From CAYNVS01 sp964400725 (lineage in GTDB: Bacteria; Myxococcota_A; SURF-8; CAYNVS01): 11,321 nucleotides of DNA. Below are positions 5,593 to 11,321 of this stretch, one piece after another (position 1 is the stretch's first letter; each line of letters starts with the position of its first letter). The translations under genes and the position numbers were made by a program. The stretch is from NCBI GenBank assembly GCA_964400725.1, contig CAYNVS010000071.1, positions 1 to 11,321 on the forward strand, in the 5' to 3' direction. A model generated the notes under the pieces. The model did not search any database, was not told where the DNA came from, and saw only the letters and a list, made by a program, of their open reading frames with translations.

Positions 5593-6750
5593 ATGAGCGA
5601 AAAAAAGACGACCGGACGAAACTTGAACACTTACTTCGCTTCTCCTGAGCGCGAGACGATGGACGGCGTTATGGCCGAAGTTCAGCTTCTTCTTAACGAG
5701 AAGACGCTGGTGGATATGTTTAACGCAATCGGGGTTTACGTTCTTATTCTAAACGAATACAGGCAGATTGTAATCGCTAATAACGAAATGCTGTCCGCCC
5801 TTTCTCTGTCGAACTGCGAGCCTCTTTTAGGTGCGAGACCCGGCGAGGCGTTGCATTGCATACATTCCTGGGAGAACGAAGGCGGCTGCGGAACCAGCAA
5901 AAGCTGCCGCGTTTGCGGAGCCGTGTTGTCTATACTTTCGGCCTTCGACTCAAAAAGAAAAACCTCGCGAGAGTGCTTTATTACCGTTGACGAAAACGGA
6001 ATCCAAACCAGCCGGGAGTTTTCCGTAATAGCGTCTCCGCTTAACGTAGCGGACAGGGAATTCGTCGTTTTCTCGTTCTACGACATTAGCGGAGAAAAGC
6101 GCAAACAGGCTTTAGAGCATATTTTCTTTCACGATATTCTTAATATCGTGGCCGGCATTTACGGTTACAGCAGAATTTTAGAATCAACGGTTGCCGACGA
6201 GGGAAAGCAGTTTGCCGCGCGCATGACGTTCCTTATTCAAAGGCTCAGAGAGGAAATAATTTCCCAGCGCGTAGTTATGGAAGCGGAGAGAGACGAACTG
6301 CGAGTCAACGTCGAGCCTATACATATTAATTTATTTTTAAATCAGGTAATCGACGCGATAAGCGCCAGCGAAGCCGCGCAGGATAAAACGTTGACCGTTT
6401 CCTACGGCGGCGAAGCTATAGAACTTCGCTCTGATAAAACTTTATTGGAGCGCGTTTTAGTGAACATGGTTAAAAACGCTCTTGAAGCGACTTCTTCCGG
6501 AGGGGAAGTCAAGCTGTGGGCGGAGAAAGACGACGACTTCTGCGTTTTTTACGTTTGGAACGAAGGATATATCCCAGAAAACGACGCCGTGAGAATCTTT
6601 CAGAGATCGTTTTCTACCAAAGGAACGGGCAGAGGACTTGGAACCTACAGCGTTAAGCTGCTGGGCGAAAAATACTTGGGCGGCCGTGTCGGTTTTAAAA
6701 CCGACAAAACGCTCGGAACGAAATTTTTCTTAAGCCTGCCGTTAAAGTAA
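5593..6750 (+). CDS. Cytoplasmic PAS-domain sensor histidine kinase with cysteine-rich PAS
   Basis: A 385-residue protein with ATG 5593 preceded by AAGGA (5582-5586, 6 nt spacing). Layout: a PAS domain at about residues 38-165 (DMFNAIGVYVLILNEYRQIVIANNEML), a phosphoacceptor helix with His180 in FFHDILNIVAG, then a HATPase domain with the N box NMVKNALEAT (291-300), a degenerate G1 box VWNEGYIP (322-328, Asn in place of the usual Asp), and F/G2 box RSFSTKGTGRGLGTYS (338-353), ending GTKFFLSLP. The PAS carries Cys89, His91, Cys99, Cys105 and Cys108 in the pattern CxH, CG, CxxCG, suggesting a bound metal, cofactor or redox switch; which one is inference. There is no signal peptide or membrane helix, so it should sense an intracellular signal. 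It should autophosphorylate and pass phosphate to a response regulator not present here. The HDILN box and G1 variant are shared by a recognised kinase subgroup, so the Asn is not evidence of inactivity. Confidence 0.9.
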   Translation: MSEKKTTGRNLNTYFASPERETMDGVMAEVQLLLNEKTLVDMFNAIGVYVLILNEYRQIVIANNEMLSALSLSNCEPLLGARPGEALHCIHSWENEGGCGTSKSCRVCGAVLSILSAFDSKRKTSRECFITVDENGIQTSREFSVIASPLNVADREFVVFSFYDISGEKRKQALEHIFFHDILNIVAGIYGYSRILESTVADEGKQFAARMTFLIQRLREEIISQRVVMEAERDELRVNVEPIHINLFLNQVIDAISASEAAQDKTLTVSYGGEAIELRSDKTLLERVLVNMVKNALEATSSGGEVKLWAEKDDDFCVFYVWNEGYIPENDAVRIFQRSFSTKGTGRGLGTYSVKLLGEKYLGGRVGFKTDKTLGTKFFLSLPLK

Positions 6751-6799
6751 ACTGACGCTAATTTGCCCGTTTTTTCGCTTTTAATCGGATGGCTGACGG

Positions 6800-7303
6800 C
6801 TAATTATCTTCCGTTAAAATAGGCGCTTTTGTCTTCTCGCGTTTGGTGCGCAAATTTTTAACCACTTCCTCGACCGCCGCAGCGAAGTCGCCCACTTCCT
6901 CGAATTCCTTGTAAACGCTTGCGAATCGAACGTAGGCGACATGGTCGATTTTAATTAATTCGTTCATTATCATTTCGCCTATCGCTTTGGCCGTAACTTC
7001 GCGTTCGCCCGATTCTACTAGTTTCACCTCAATCGCGTCGGCGATTTTTTCAAGCTGGCGCGCGCCGACAGGGCGTTTTTCGCACGCTTTGAACAGTCCG
7101 TTGATGATTTTTTCGCGCTTGTAGGGCTGGCGCGATCCGTCTTTCTTGACGATGAAGGGAAAGTCGTGCTCGACGCGCTCGTAAGTGTTGAAGCGTTTGC
7201 CGCAAGCGGGGCATTCTCTTCTGCGTTTGATTTCGCGCCCGTCTTCGGAAGGACGGGAGTCGATTACCTTGGTGTCGCCTGAGGCGCAGAACGGACAGTG
7301 CAT
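6800..7303 (-). CDS. nrdR: Transcriptional repressor NrdR
   Basis: A 167-residue protein with the full NrdR layout: an N-terminal zinc ribbon (Cys3, Cys6, Cys31, Cys34 in MHCPFC and CPACGKRFNTYERVE) and an ATP-cone domain from about residue 49 (FIVKKDGSRQPYKREKIINGLFKACEKRPV) to VAYVRFASVYKEFEEV. NrdR senses the ATP/dATP balance through the ATP cone and represses ribonucleotide reductase operons by binding paired NrdR boxes. ATG 7303 has an AGGTAG Shine-Dalgarno-like sequence a few bases upstream. It lies downstream of glyA but beyond glyA's terminator, so it depends on read-through or an unrecognised promoter in the 64 bp gap. It converges on the histidine kinase gene with 49 bp between stops and no clear terminator there. 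The C-terminal tail (REKTKAPILTEDN) is ordinary for the family. Confidence 0.97.
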   Translation of the reverse strand: MHCPFCASGDTKVIDSRPSEDGREIKRRRECPACGKRFNTYERVEHDFPFIVKKDGSRQPYKREKIINGLFKACEKRPVGARQLEKIADAIEVKLVESGEREVTAKAIGEMIMNELIKIDHVAYVRFASVYKEFEEVGDFAAAVEEVVKNLRTKREKTKAPILTEDN

Positions 7304-7321
7304 TTTACTACCTGCAATTTA

Positions 7322-7355
7322 ATAAAAGAAAAAAGGCAACCCTTTCGGGCTGCCC
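7322..7355 (-). terminator. Rho-independent terminator after glyA
   Basis: On the minus strand GGCAGCCC, loop GAAA and GGGTTGCC form an 8 bp stem (7335-7354, one G-U pair) directly followed by six T (7329-7334) and more T-rich sequence. It begins 13 bp after the glyA stop and lies upstream of nrdR, isolating the two genes. Confidence 0.88.
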
Positions 7356-7367
7356 GCAGCGTTTAAG

Positions 7368-8630
7368 CTATTCTCCGTAGCATTCGAGGCGTTCCTTATA
7401 AAGCGGGAAAGACTGCGCAAGTTCGCGCACCTTGCCGCGTACGCGCTCAATCGTCGCCTCGTCGTCGATGTGCGTTAGAACCTCGTCGATTAACGACGCG
7501 ATGTATTTCATCTCCCCTTCGTTCATACCGCGGGTGGTTAGGGCCGGGGTTCCGATACGGATGCCGCTTGCGACCGTAGGAGGCTGCGGATCGAACGGTA
7601 TCATGTTCTTGTTTACGGTAATGCCGGCGCGGTCGAGCGCGATTTCCGCCTGCTTGCCCGTGATGTTCTTCGGGCGCAGATCGACGAGCATCAGGTGGTT
7701 GTCGGTGCCGCCGGAAATAAGCTGGTATCCGCTCGACAGAACCGCCTCCGCTAAAGCCTGCGCGTTAGCCTTAATCCGCTTCTGGTACGCCTTAAACTCC
7801 GGCGTCATCGCTTCTTTGAACGCCACCGCTTTAGCGGCTATAACGTGCATCAGCGGGCCGCCCTGAATGCCGGGGAAAACCTTGCTGTTGAGCTTCTTAG
7901 CCTTGGCCTCTTTGCATACGACCATGCCTGAACGAGGACCGCGCAGCGTTTTGTGCGTAGTGCTGGTGCAGTAGTCGGCGTAGGGAACCGGGCTTGGGTG
8001 CTCGCCCGCGGCGACCAGACCGGCGAAGTGCGCCATATCCACCGCCATAACCGCGCCGATTTCGTCGGCTATTTCGCGGAACTTGGCGAAGTCGTAAAAG
8101 CGCGGATAGGCGCTGGCGCCTATCATAATGAGCTTAGGCTTATGCTCGCGCGCGAGCTTGGCTACGTTGTCCATGTCGATGCGGTGCGTGTCGGGGCTTA
8201 CTCCGTAATGAACGGCTTTGAAGAGCGAGCCGGAAAAGCTGACGGGGCTGCCGTGAGTCAGGTGCCCGCCGTGAGCCAAATCCATCGCCAGAAATACGTC
8301 CCCCGCGACTAGTTCGGCGAAATAAACCGCCATATTGGCTTGCGAGCCGGAGTGCGGCTGAACGTTGGCGGCCTCGGCTCCAAAGAGCTCTTTGGCTCGG
8401 TCTATCGCTATGCGCTCTACGACGTCGACATACTCGCAGCCGCCGTAATAGCGGCGTCCCGGGTAGCCTTCGGCGTATTTATTAGTGAGCGGCGATCCCA
8501 TCGCGGCCAGCACGTTTTCGGAAACGAAGTTTTCGCTGGCGATCAGCTCAAGGCCGTAAGCCTGACGTTTGGTTTCGGATACTATCGCGCCGAAAACTTC
8601 CGAATCAAACTCTTTAAGATTTGATTTCAT
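7368..8630 (-). CDS. glyA: Serine hydroxymethyltransferase
   Basis: A 420-residue PLP enzyme that converts serine and tetrahydrofolate to glycine and 5,10-methylenetetrahydrofolate in the cytoplasm, the main one-carbon source. Hallmarks: LELIASENFVSENVLAAMGSPLTNKYAEGYPGRRYYGG (residues 28-64), NVQPHSGSQANMAVY (89-103), VDMAHFAGLVAAG (197-209) and the PLP lysine motif TSTTHKTLRGPRSG with Lys227. The length is normal. The start is ATG 8630, with GAGGA a few bases upstream; the frame is open a further 16 codons to 8678, but that extension would run into the promoter and has no family match. A good promoter lies at 8650-8678 and hairpin terminators bound the gene on both sides, so it is probably its own transcription unit. 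Upstream on the same strand is rpiB; downstream is nrdR. Confidence 0.98.
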   Translation of the reverse strand: MKSNLKEFDSEVFGAIVSETKRQAYGLELIASENFVSENVLAAMGSPLTNKYAEGYPGRRYYGGCEYVDVVERIAIDRAKELFGAEAANVQPHSGSQANMAVYFAELVAGDVFLAMDLAHGGHLTHGSPVSFSGSLFKAVHYGVSPDTHRIDMDNVAKLAREHKPKLIMIGASAYPRFYDFAKFREIADEIGAVMAVDMAHFAGLVAAGEHPSPVPYADYCTSTTHKTLRGPRSGMVVCKEAKAKKLNSKVFPGIQGGPLMHVIAAKAVAFKEAMTPEFKAYQKRIKANAQALAEAVLSSGYQLISGGTDNHLMLVDLRPKNITGKQAEIALDRAGITVNKNMIPFDPQPPTVASGIRIGTPALTTRGMNEGEMKYIASLIDEVLTHIDDEATIERVRGKVRELAQSFPLYKERLECYGE

Positions 8631-8649
8631 TTTTTCCTCGCAAATAAAA

Positions 8650-8678
8650 GTTAAACGGTTACGGAGCAATTCCGTCAA
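8650..8678 (-). promoter_or_regulatory. glyA promoter
   Basis: Minus-strand TTGACG (8673-8678, five of six to consensus) and TTTAAC (8650-8655, four of six) are separated by exactly 17 bp. Transcription would start about 12-15 nt before ATG 8630. The spacer contains a short dyad (ACGGA, 5 nt, TCCGT; 8661-8675), and the octamer AACCGTTT occurs twice 25 bp apart, at 8653-8660 and 8678-8685, covering the -10 and -35 areas. Confidence 0.65.
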
Positions 8679-8693
8679 ACGGTTTCGCGTTCC

Positions 8694-8734
8694 GAAAATA
8701 ACAAAACGACGCCGATTATTTTATTACCGGCGTC
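8694..8734 (-). terminator. Rho-independent terminator after rpiB
   Basis: On the minus strand GACGCCG (8728-8734) pairs perfectly with CGGCGTC (8708-8714) across a 13 nt AT-rich loop, followed by GTTTTGTTATTTT. It lies between the rpiB stop and the glyA promoter, closing the yceD-rpmF-rpiB unit. Confidence 0.75.
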
Positions 8735-8768
8735 GCGCGGAAGCAAGAATAATTAATTGCCGCGGCGG

Positions 8769-9242
8769 TTAAATCCAGTCGGAGCCCTTTTTTTCGCAGT
8801 CGGACTGCTCGGCTTCAATAGCCGTAATCTTATCTAGTCTGCCGCAATGCCTTCCGCCCTCGAACTTCGTTTCGAGCCAAACGAATAAGCAGGCCTTGGC
8901 AACTTCCGAGCCGACGACGCGGGCTCCTAGGCAGAGGACGTTGGCGTCGTTGTGCATTCTCGACATTCGGGCTGTGAATTCCTCGTGAACGAGCGCGGCG
9001 CGTATTCCGCGGCATTTGTTGGCCGCCACGCTCATGCCTACGCCGGTTCCGCAGATAAGAACGCCTTTGGAGCCTTCTTCTCCCGCGACTTTTTGGCATA
9101 CGGCTTTGGCGTAGTCGGGGTAGTCAACGCTTGCGAGGCCGTCGCAGCCGAGATCTTCGTAACGGATTCCCTTAGACTCCAGCGCTTTGCAAAGCTCGCG
9201 CTTAAGTTCGTAACCGCCGTGGTCGGACGCTATATACAGCAT
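8769..9242 (-). CDS. rpiB: Ribose-5-phosphate isomerase B
   Basis: A 157-residue RpiB, interconverting ribose 5-phosphate and ribulose 5-phosphate in the cytoplasmic pentose phosphate pathway. Diagnostic segments are IASDHGG (Asp7, His8), the catalytic-cysteine loop GVLICGTGVGMS with Cys64, and ARMSRMHNDANVLCLGARVVG with His97-Asn98. The Cys64 form marks RpiB proper; RpiB-like sugar isomerases share the fold, so a related LacAB/AlsB-type activity is not strictly excluded. The C-terminus FEGGRHCGRLDKITAIE is normal and is followed by a 14-residue charged tail. ATG 9242 has only a weak ribosome site, but it lies 14 bp after the rpmF stop, so translation is probably coupled. It is the last gene of the unit before the terminator at 8694-8734. 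Confidence 0.95.
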   Translation of the reverse strand: MLYIASDHGGYELKRELCKALESKGIRYEDLGCDGLASVDYPDYAKAVCQKVAGEEGSKGVLICGTGVGMSVAANKCRGIRAALVHEEFTARMSRMHNDANVLCLGARVVGSEVAKACLFVWLETKFEGGRHCGRLDKITAIEAEQSDCEKKGSDWI

Positions 9243-9256
9243 CCCAATCGCCCGTG

Positions 9257-9454
9257 TTATTCTTTTTCCAAGGTCTTTTCAACGGGTTTTACGACCTGAA
9301 CGCCGTCGTAATATCCGCAGGCCGGGCAGACGCGGTGCGGCAGTCTGGATGCGCCGCAGTTGGGGCAGTTTACTACGTTTACTTTGTCCAGCGCCAAGTG
9401 GGAGCGGCGTCTGTCTCTGCGTGTCGAGGAAGAACGTCTTTTCGGTACAGCCAT
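9257..9454 (-). CDS. rpmF: 50S ribosomal protein L32
   Basis: A 65-residue L32 with the standard start MAVPKRRSSSTRRDRRRSH and a zinc-binding pattern of Cys30-x2-Cys33 and Cys43-x2-Cys46 (VNCPNCGASRLPHRVCPACGYY). It is a structural protein of the large ribosomal subunit; this is the zinc-binding (C+) form, not the cysteine-free paralogue. It has a perfect AGGAGG Shine-Dalgarno (9461-9466) 6 nt before ATG 9454, as expected for an abundant protein. It follows yceD by 30 bp, the usual pairing. The C-terminal tail GVQVVKPVEKTLEKE is slightly longer than the shortest homologues but ordinary. The usual downstream plsX/fabH genes are absent; rpiB follows. Confidence 0.97.
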   Translation of the reverse strand: MAVPKRRSSSTRRDRRRSHLALDKVNVVNCPNCGASRLPHRVCPACGYYDGVQVVKPVEKTLEKE

Positions 9455-9484
9455 TTTAAGCCTCCTGCTATCGAAAATAAAATA

Positions 9485-10066
9485 TCAATGTTTGCCGGAC
9501 TTGCCGATTTCCTTCAGCTTGTCCCATCTATGATCCACGGGCTTTTCGGCTTTTTGCGCGCCCGCAATCTCTTCAAGCGTTTTACCGCACTTTTTGCACT
9601 TGCCTTTGTCGTCGGTTTCGACCGGCTCCGTCATCGGGAGAGACAGCAGAATAAGTTCGGACAGGCAGTCGTGCAGATAAAGCTCGCCTTTTTCAAAGAG
9701 CCTTACATCGAGGTCTTCCTCGATTTCTCTCGCCGTTTTTCCGTTCTCGGCGAAGCGCTCTGCCGGAAGAAAAAGCTCGTCAATGGTTATTATTGAACGT
9801 TTTTTCATCGGTTCGTTGCACCACGCGCAGCCAAAAGCCAGCTCCACGGTAAGCGAACCTTTGACTCTTGCGCCGCCGGCTTCTTTTAAAACCTCAATGT
9901 AAACGAGGCTTTCTTCGCCGGTCGCTTTCCAGTAGTCGTCTTGGCGTTCGTACAACGCCTCTTTGAGCCATTCTTTGGGCAACGCGGCGTCGATTATCCG
10001 GCCTTCCGGGGGGACGTCGTCCATTTTGACCAAAAGCTCGAACCATTTTATGGCTTTTTCTTCCAT
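9485..10066 (-). CDS. yceD: DUF177 family protein YceD (23S rRNA accumulation protein)
   Basis: A 193-residue DUF177/YceD protein located directly upstream of rpmF, its conserved position. The family is associated with 23S rRNA accumulation and ribosome assembly. Visible features: the family's CxxC segment FGCAWCNEPMKKRSIITIDELFLP (about residues 80-100), the acidic DVRLFEKGELYLHDCLSELILLSLPMTEP, and a second CxxC (KCKKCGKTLEE) near the C-terminus, where most members have a C-x-x-C-G motif. Four cysteines suggest zinc binding. ATG 10066 is chosen because GGAG lies 6 nt upstream (10073-10076); a longer form from TTG 10078 would swallow the ribosome site. A TTGACA-type promoter lies at 10095-10122. 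The symbol is by family and position. Confidence 0.9.
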   Translation of the reverse strand: MEEKAIKWFELLVKMDDVPPEGRIIDAALPKEWLKEALYERQDDYWKATGEESLVYIEVLKEAGGARVKGSLTVELAFGCAWCNEPMKKRSIITIDELFLPAERFAENGKTAREIEEDLDVRLFEKGELYLHDCLSELILLSLPMTEPVETDDKGKCKKCGKTLEEIAGAQKAEKPVDHRWDKLKEIGKSGKH

Positions 10067-10094
10067 AATTCGCTCCAAATCAACGAACTGTTTC

Positions 10095-10122
10095 TTTTAA
10101 TAAATAGAATGAGAAGTGTCAA
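10095..10122 (-). promoter_or_regulatory. Promoter of the yceD-rpmF-rpiB unit
   Basis: A perfect -35 TTGACA on the minus strand (10117-10122) is followed by an AT-rich stretch offering -10 candidates TTAAAA (10095-10100, 16 bp spacer) or TATTAA (10097-10102, 14 bp spacer). The distance to ATG 10066 is about 30 nt. The -10 is not well defined. Confidence 0.5.
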
Positions 10123-10301
10123 GTAAAAATGGGAACTATTGAGGAATTATGTTCCAGCCTTAGCGCGGCTTCAAGGAAGAGAGAAAAAATAATTATAAAA
10201 CGTCTTCGCGGCCTTTACGGTTTTTATTGCAGATTGGGGAGGGAGATAGTATGCGGAGATGGTATTTTGTCATACGACATGGAGCCGAATCTGCTTGCGA
10301 C
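10123..10301 (+). other. Intergenic stretch with a doubtful 58-codon open frame
   Basis: The gap between yceD and the kinase gene is 352 bp. Apart from the two promoters, it holds an open frame from ATG 10129 to TGA 10305 encoding 58 residues (begins MGTIEELCSSLSAASRKREK, ends SYDMEPNLLAT). It has no Shine-Dalgarno at a useful distance, starts beside the yceD -35, and ends inside the kinase promoter's -35. No family is recognised. It may be chance. Confidence 0.3.
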
Positions 10302-10332
10302 TTGACAAACTATCGTATCTATAGTGTATAAT
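10302..10332 (+). promoter_or_regulatory. Promoter of the zinc-ribbon Ser/Thr kinase gene
   Basis: Both hexamers are perfect: TTGACA at 10302-10307 and TATAAT at 10327-10332, with a 19 bp spacer that is longer than ideal. Transcription would start near 10339, giving a leader of about 80 nt to ATG 10419. The spacer ends in TATAGTGT (10320-10327), which resembles half of a NrdR box. Confidence 0.65.
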
Positions 10333-10418
10333 ACATAAGTTTTATGGGGTAATTTTGTTAATTCAACCAAGAACGGCGGCACCAAAAGCATCTATCGAAG
10401 TAAGGAAAGGAACACGGC

Positions 10419-11321
10419 ATGGCAATTTGTCCGGAATGCGGAACCGAAGTCGAAGAAGGCGCTCGCTTTTGTCCGGGATGCGGCTCGAATCTAGTCGCTA
10501 ATAAAAAAGAAACGCTGACCGACCCGTACATCGGAACCAAGATTAAAAACAACTTTTTAATCGAAGGGTTCCTCGGCGAAGGCGGCATGGGAAAGGTTTA
10601 TAAAGCCACGCAGCTTTCGCTCGACAAACAGGTTGCGATTAAAATATTGCATAAACACCTTTTTTCCTCGGACAGCAATATCGCTCTGCGCTTCCAGCGC
10701 GAAGCGAAGAGCGCAAGCAAAATCGATCACCCCAACTCCATCCGCGTAATCGACTTTGGCCAAATGGAAGCGGACGGCTCGCTGTTTATCGCGATGGAAT
10801 TCATCAAGGGCGTGGCGTTGACGGACATCATCCGCGACGAGTTCCCGATCGCTCAGCAGCGCATCGTTAAAATAATAAGTCAGGTGTGCAGCGTTCTAGC
10901 CGAGGCGCACTTGAACGGCATCATTCACCGCGATATGAAGCCCGACAACATAATGATAATCCACCGACCAGAAGAGGCCGATTTTGTTAAGGTGCTCGAC
11001 TTCGGCATTGCGAAGCTGATGGACCGCGAAGGGCCTAAGCTGACGATGGACGGAATGGTCTGCGGCACTCCCGACTACATGTCGCCGGAGCAGGCCATGG
11101 CCAAGCAGCTCGACGCGCGTTCCGACATGTATTCCGTCGGTTGCATTCTCTACGAGATGCTCACTCAGCACGTTCCGTTTGAGGCCGACAATTACCCTGC
11201 GATACTAACGATGCACGTTAAAAATCCCCCGATTCCGCCTTTCCAGCGGCGCGCCGGACTGGCGATTGATCCGCGGTTGGAAGCGATTTGCATGCGGATG
11301 CTCGAAAAAGACCCGAACAAG
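10419..11321 (+). CDS. Hanks-type Ser/Thr protein kinase with N-terminal zinc ribbon (partial, runs off right edge)
   Basis: The first 301 residues are visible. A zinc ribbon occupies residues 4-21 (CPECG, then CPGCG; Cys4, Cys7, Cys18, Cys21). The kinase domain starts near residue 44: glycine loop LGEGGMGKVYKA (52-63), VAIK with Lys75, a helix-C glutamate at Glu95, catalytic loop HRDMKPDN with Asp172, DFG at 194-196, activation segment CGTPDYMSPEQ with Thr217, and the SDMYSVGCILYEML helix. All catalytic residues are present, so it should be an active Ser/Thr kinase of the bacterial PknB group. The zinc ribbon may serve protein interaction or regulation, which is inference. ATG 10419 has AGGA (10408-10411) with 7 nt spacing. 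The C-terminus, which could add a membrane helix and sensor repeats, lies outside the window. It diverges from the yceD unit. Confidence 0.93.
   Translation, partial: MAICPECGTEVEEGARFCPGCGSNLVANKKETLTDPYIGTKIKNNFLIEGFLGEGGMGKVYKATQLSLDKQVAIKILHKHLFSSDSNIALRFQREAKSASKIDHPNSIRVIDFGQMEADGSLFIAMEFIKGVALTDIIRDEFPIAQQRIVKIISQVCSVLAEAHLNGIIHRDMKPDNIMIIHRPEEADFVKVLDFGIAKLMDREGPKLTMDGMVCGTPDYMSPEQAMAKQLDARSDMYSVGCILYEMLTQHVPFEADNYPAILTMHVKNPPIPPFQRRAGLAIDPRLEAICMRMLEKDPNK

Noticed and set aside
6751..6799. A bidirectional terminator between the convergent histidine kinase and nrdR genes
   Set aside because: The gap is T-rich on the plus strand but I could find no stem of useful length.
7432..8624. 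Several plus-strand open frames of 94-144 codons opposite glyA
   Set aside because: They are antisense shadows of a clear serine hydroxymethyltransferase; none shows a ribosome site or a recognisable domain.
9254..9796. A 180-codon plus-strand open frame opposite rpmF and yceD
   Set aside because: It lies antisense to two well-recognised genes with good ribosome sites, has no family resemblance and its residue composition is that of a reverse-strand shadow.
1..11321. tRNA genes, CRISPR arrays, insertion sequences, toxin-antitoxin or phage-defence modules
   Set aside because: Searched by eye on both strands; no cloverleaf, regularly spaced repeats, transposase-like or defence-like proteins were found.

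Overview
The window is a gene-dense bacterial segment with short intergenic gaps, Shine-Dalgarno starts, sigma70-like promoters and hairpin terminators. The co-linear minus-strand set yceD, rpmF, rpiB, glyA and nrdR, a Hanks-type kinase with an N-terminal zinc ribbon, and a soluble PAS histidine kinase with an HDxxN box together suggest a deltaproteobacterial-type lineage (Desulfobacterota/Myxococcota sense) or a nearby uncultured phylum. This is inference from gene content and order; no marker gene settles it. No tRNA, rRNA, CRISPR array, insertion sequence or prophage gene was seen.

Left part (1-2894): the N-terminal membrane half of an ABC exporter runs off the left edge on the minus strand. 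It diverges, across an 87 bp promoter gap, from a plus-strand pair with overlapping stop and start: a nucleotidyltransferase-like protein (NTP_transf_5 type) and a DUF4332 helix-hairpin-helix protein.

Middle (3035-6750, plus strand): an RlmI-type SAM-dependent rRNA methyltransferase and a saccharopine dehydrogenase-like oxidoreductase are both frame-disrupted. The first carries an exact tandem duplication of the pentamer TTATA; the second has one extra A in a short A run. In both, the expected C-terminus lies just downstream in another frame. A terminator and then an intact cytoplasmic PAS histidine kinase with a cysteine-rich PAS domain follow.

Right part (6800-10066, minus strand): transcription runs leftward through yceD-rpmF-rpiB, a terminator, glyA with its own promoter, another terminator, then nrdR. 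These are housekeeping genes: 23S rRNA/ribosome assembly, ribosomal protein L32, pentose phosphate isomerisation, serine/glycine one-carbon metabolism, and repression of ribonucleotide reductase. From 10419 a zinc-ribbon Ser/Thr kinase is read rightward from a strong promoter and runs off the right edge.

No convincing new multi-gene system is visible. The best leads are the two adjacent frame disruptions, the cysteine-rich PAS sensor, a 20 bp perfect palindrome inside the kinase gene, and the divergent exporter/nucleotidyltransferase locus whose remainder lies outside the window.
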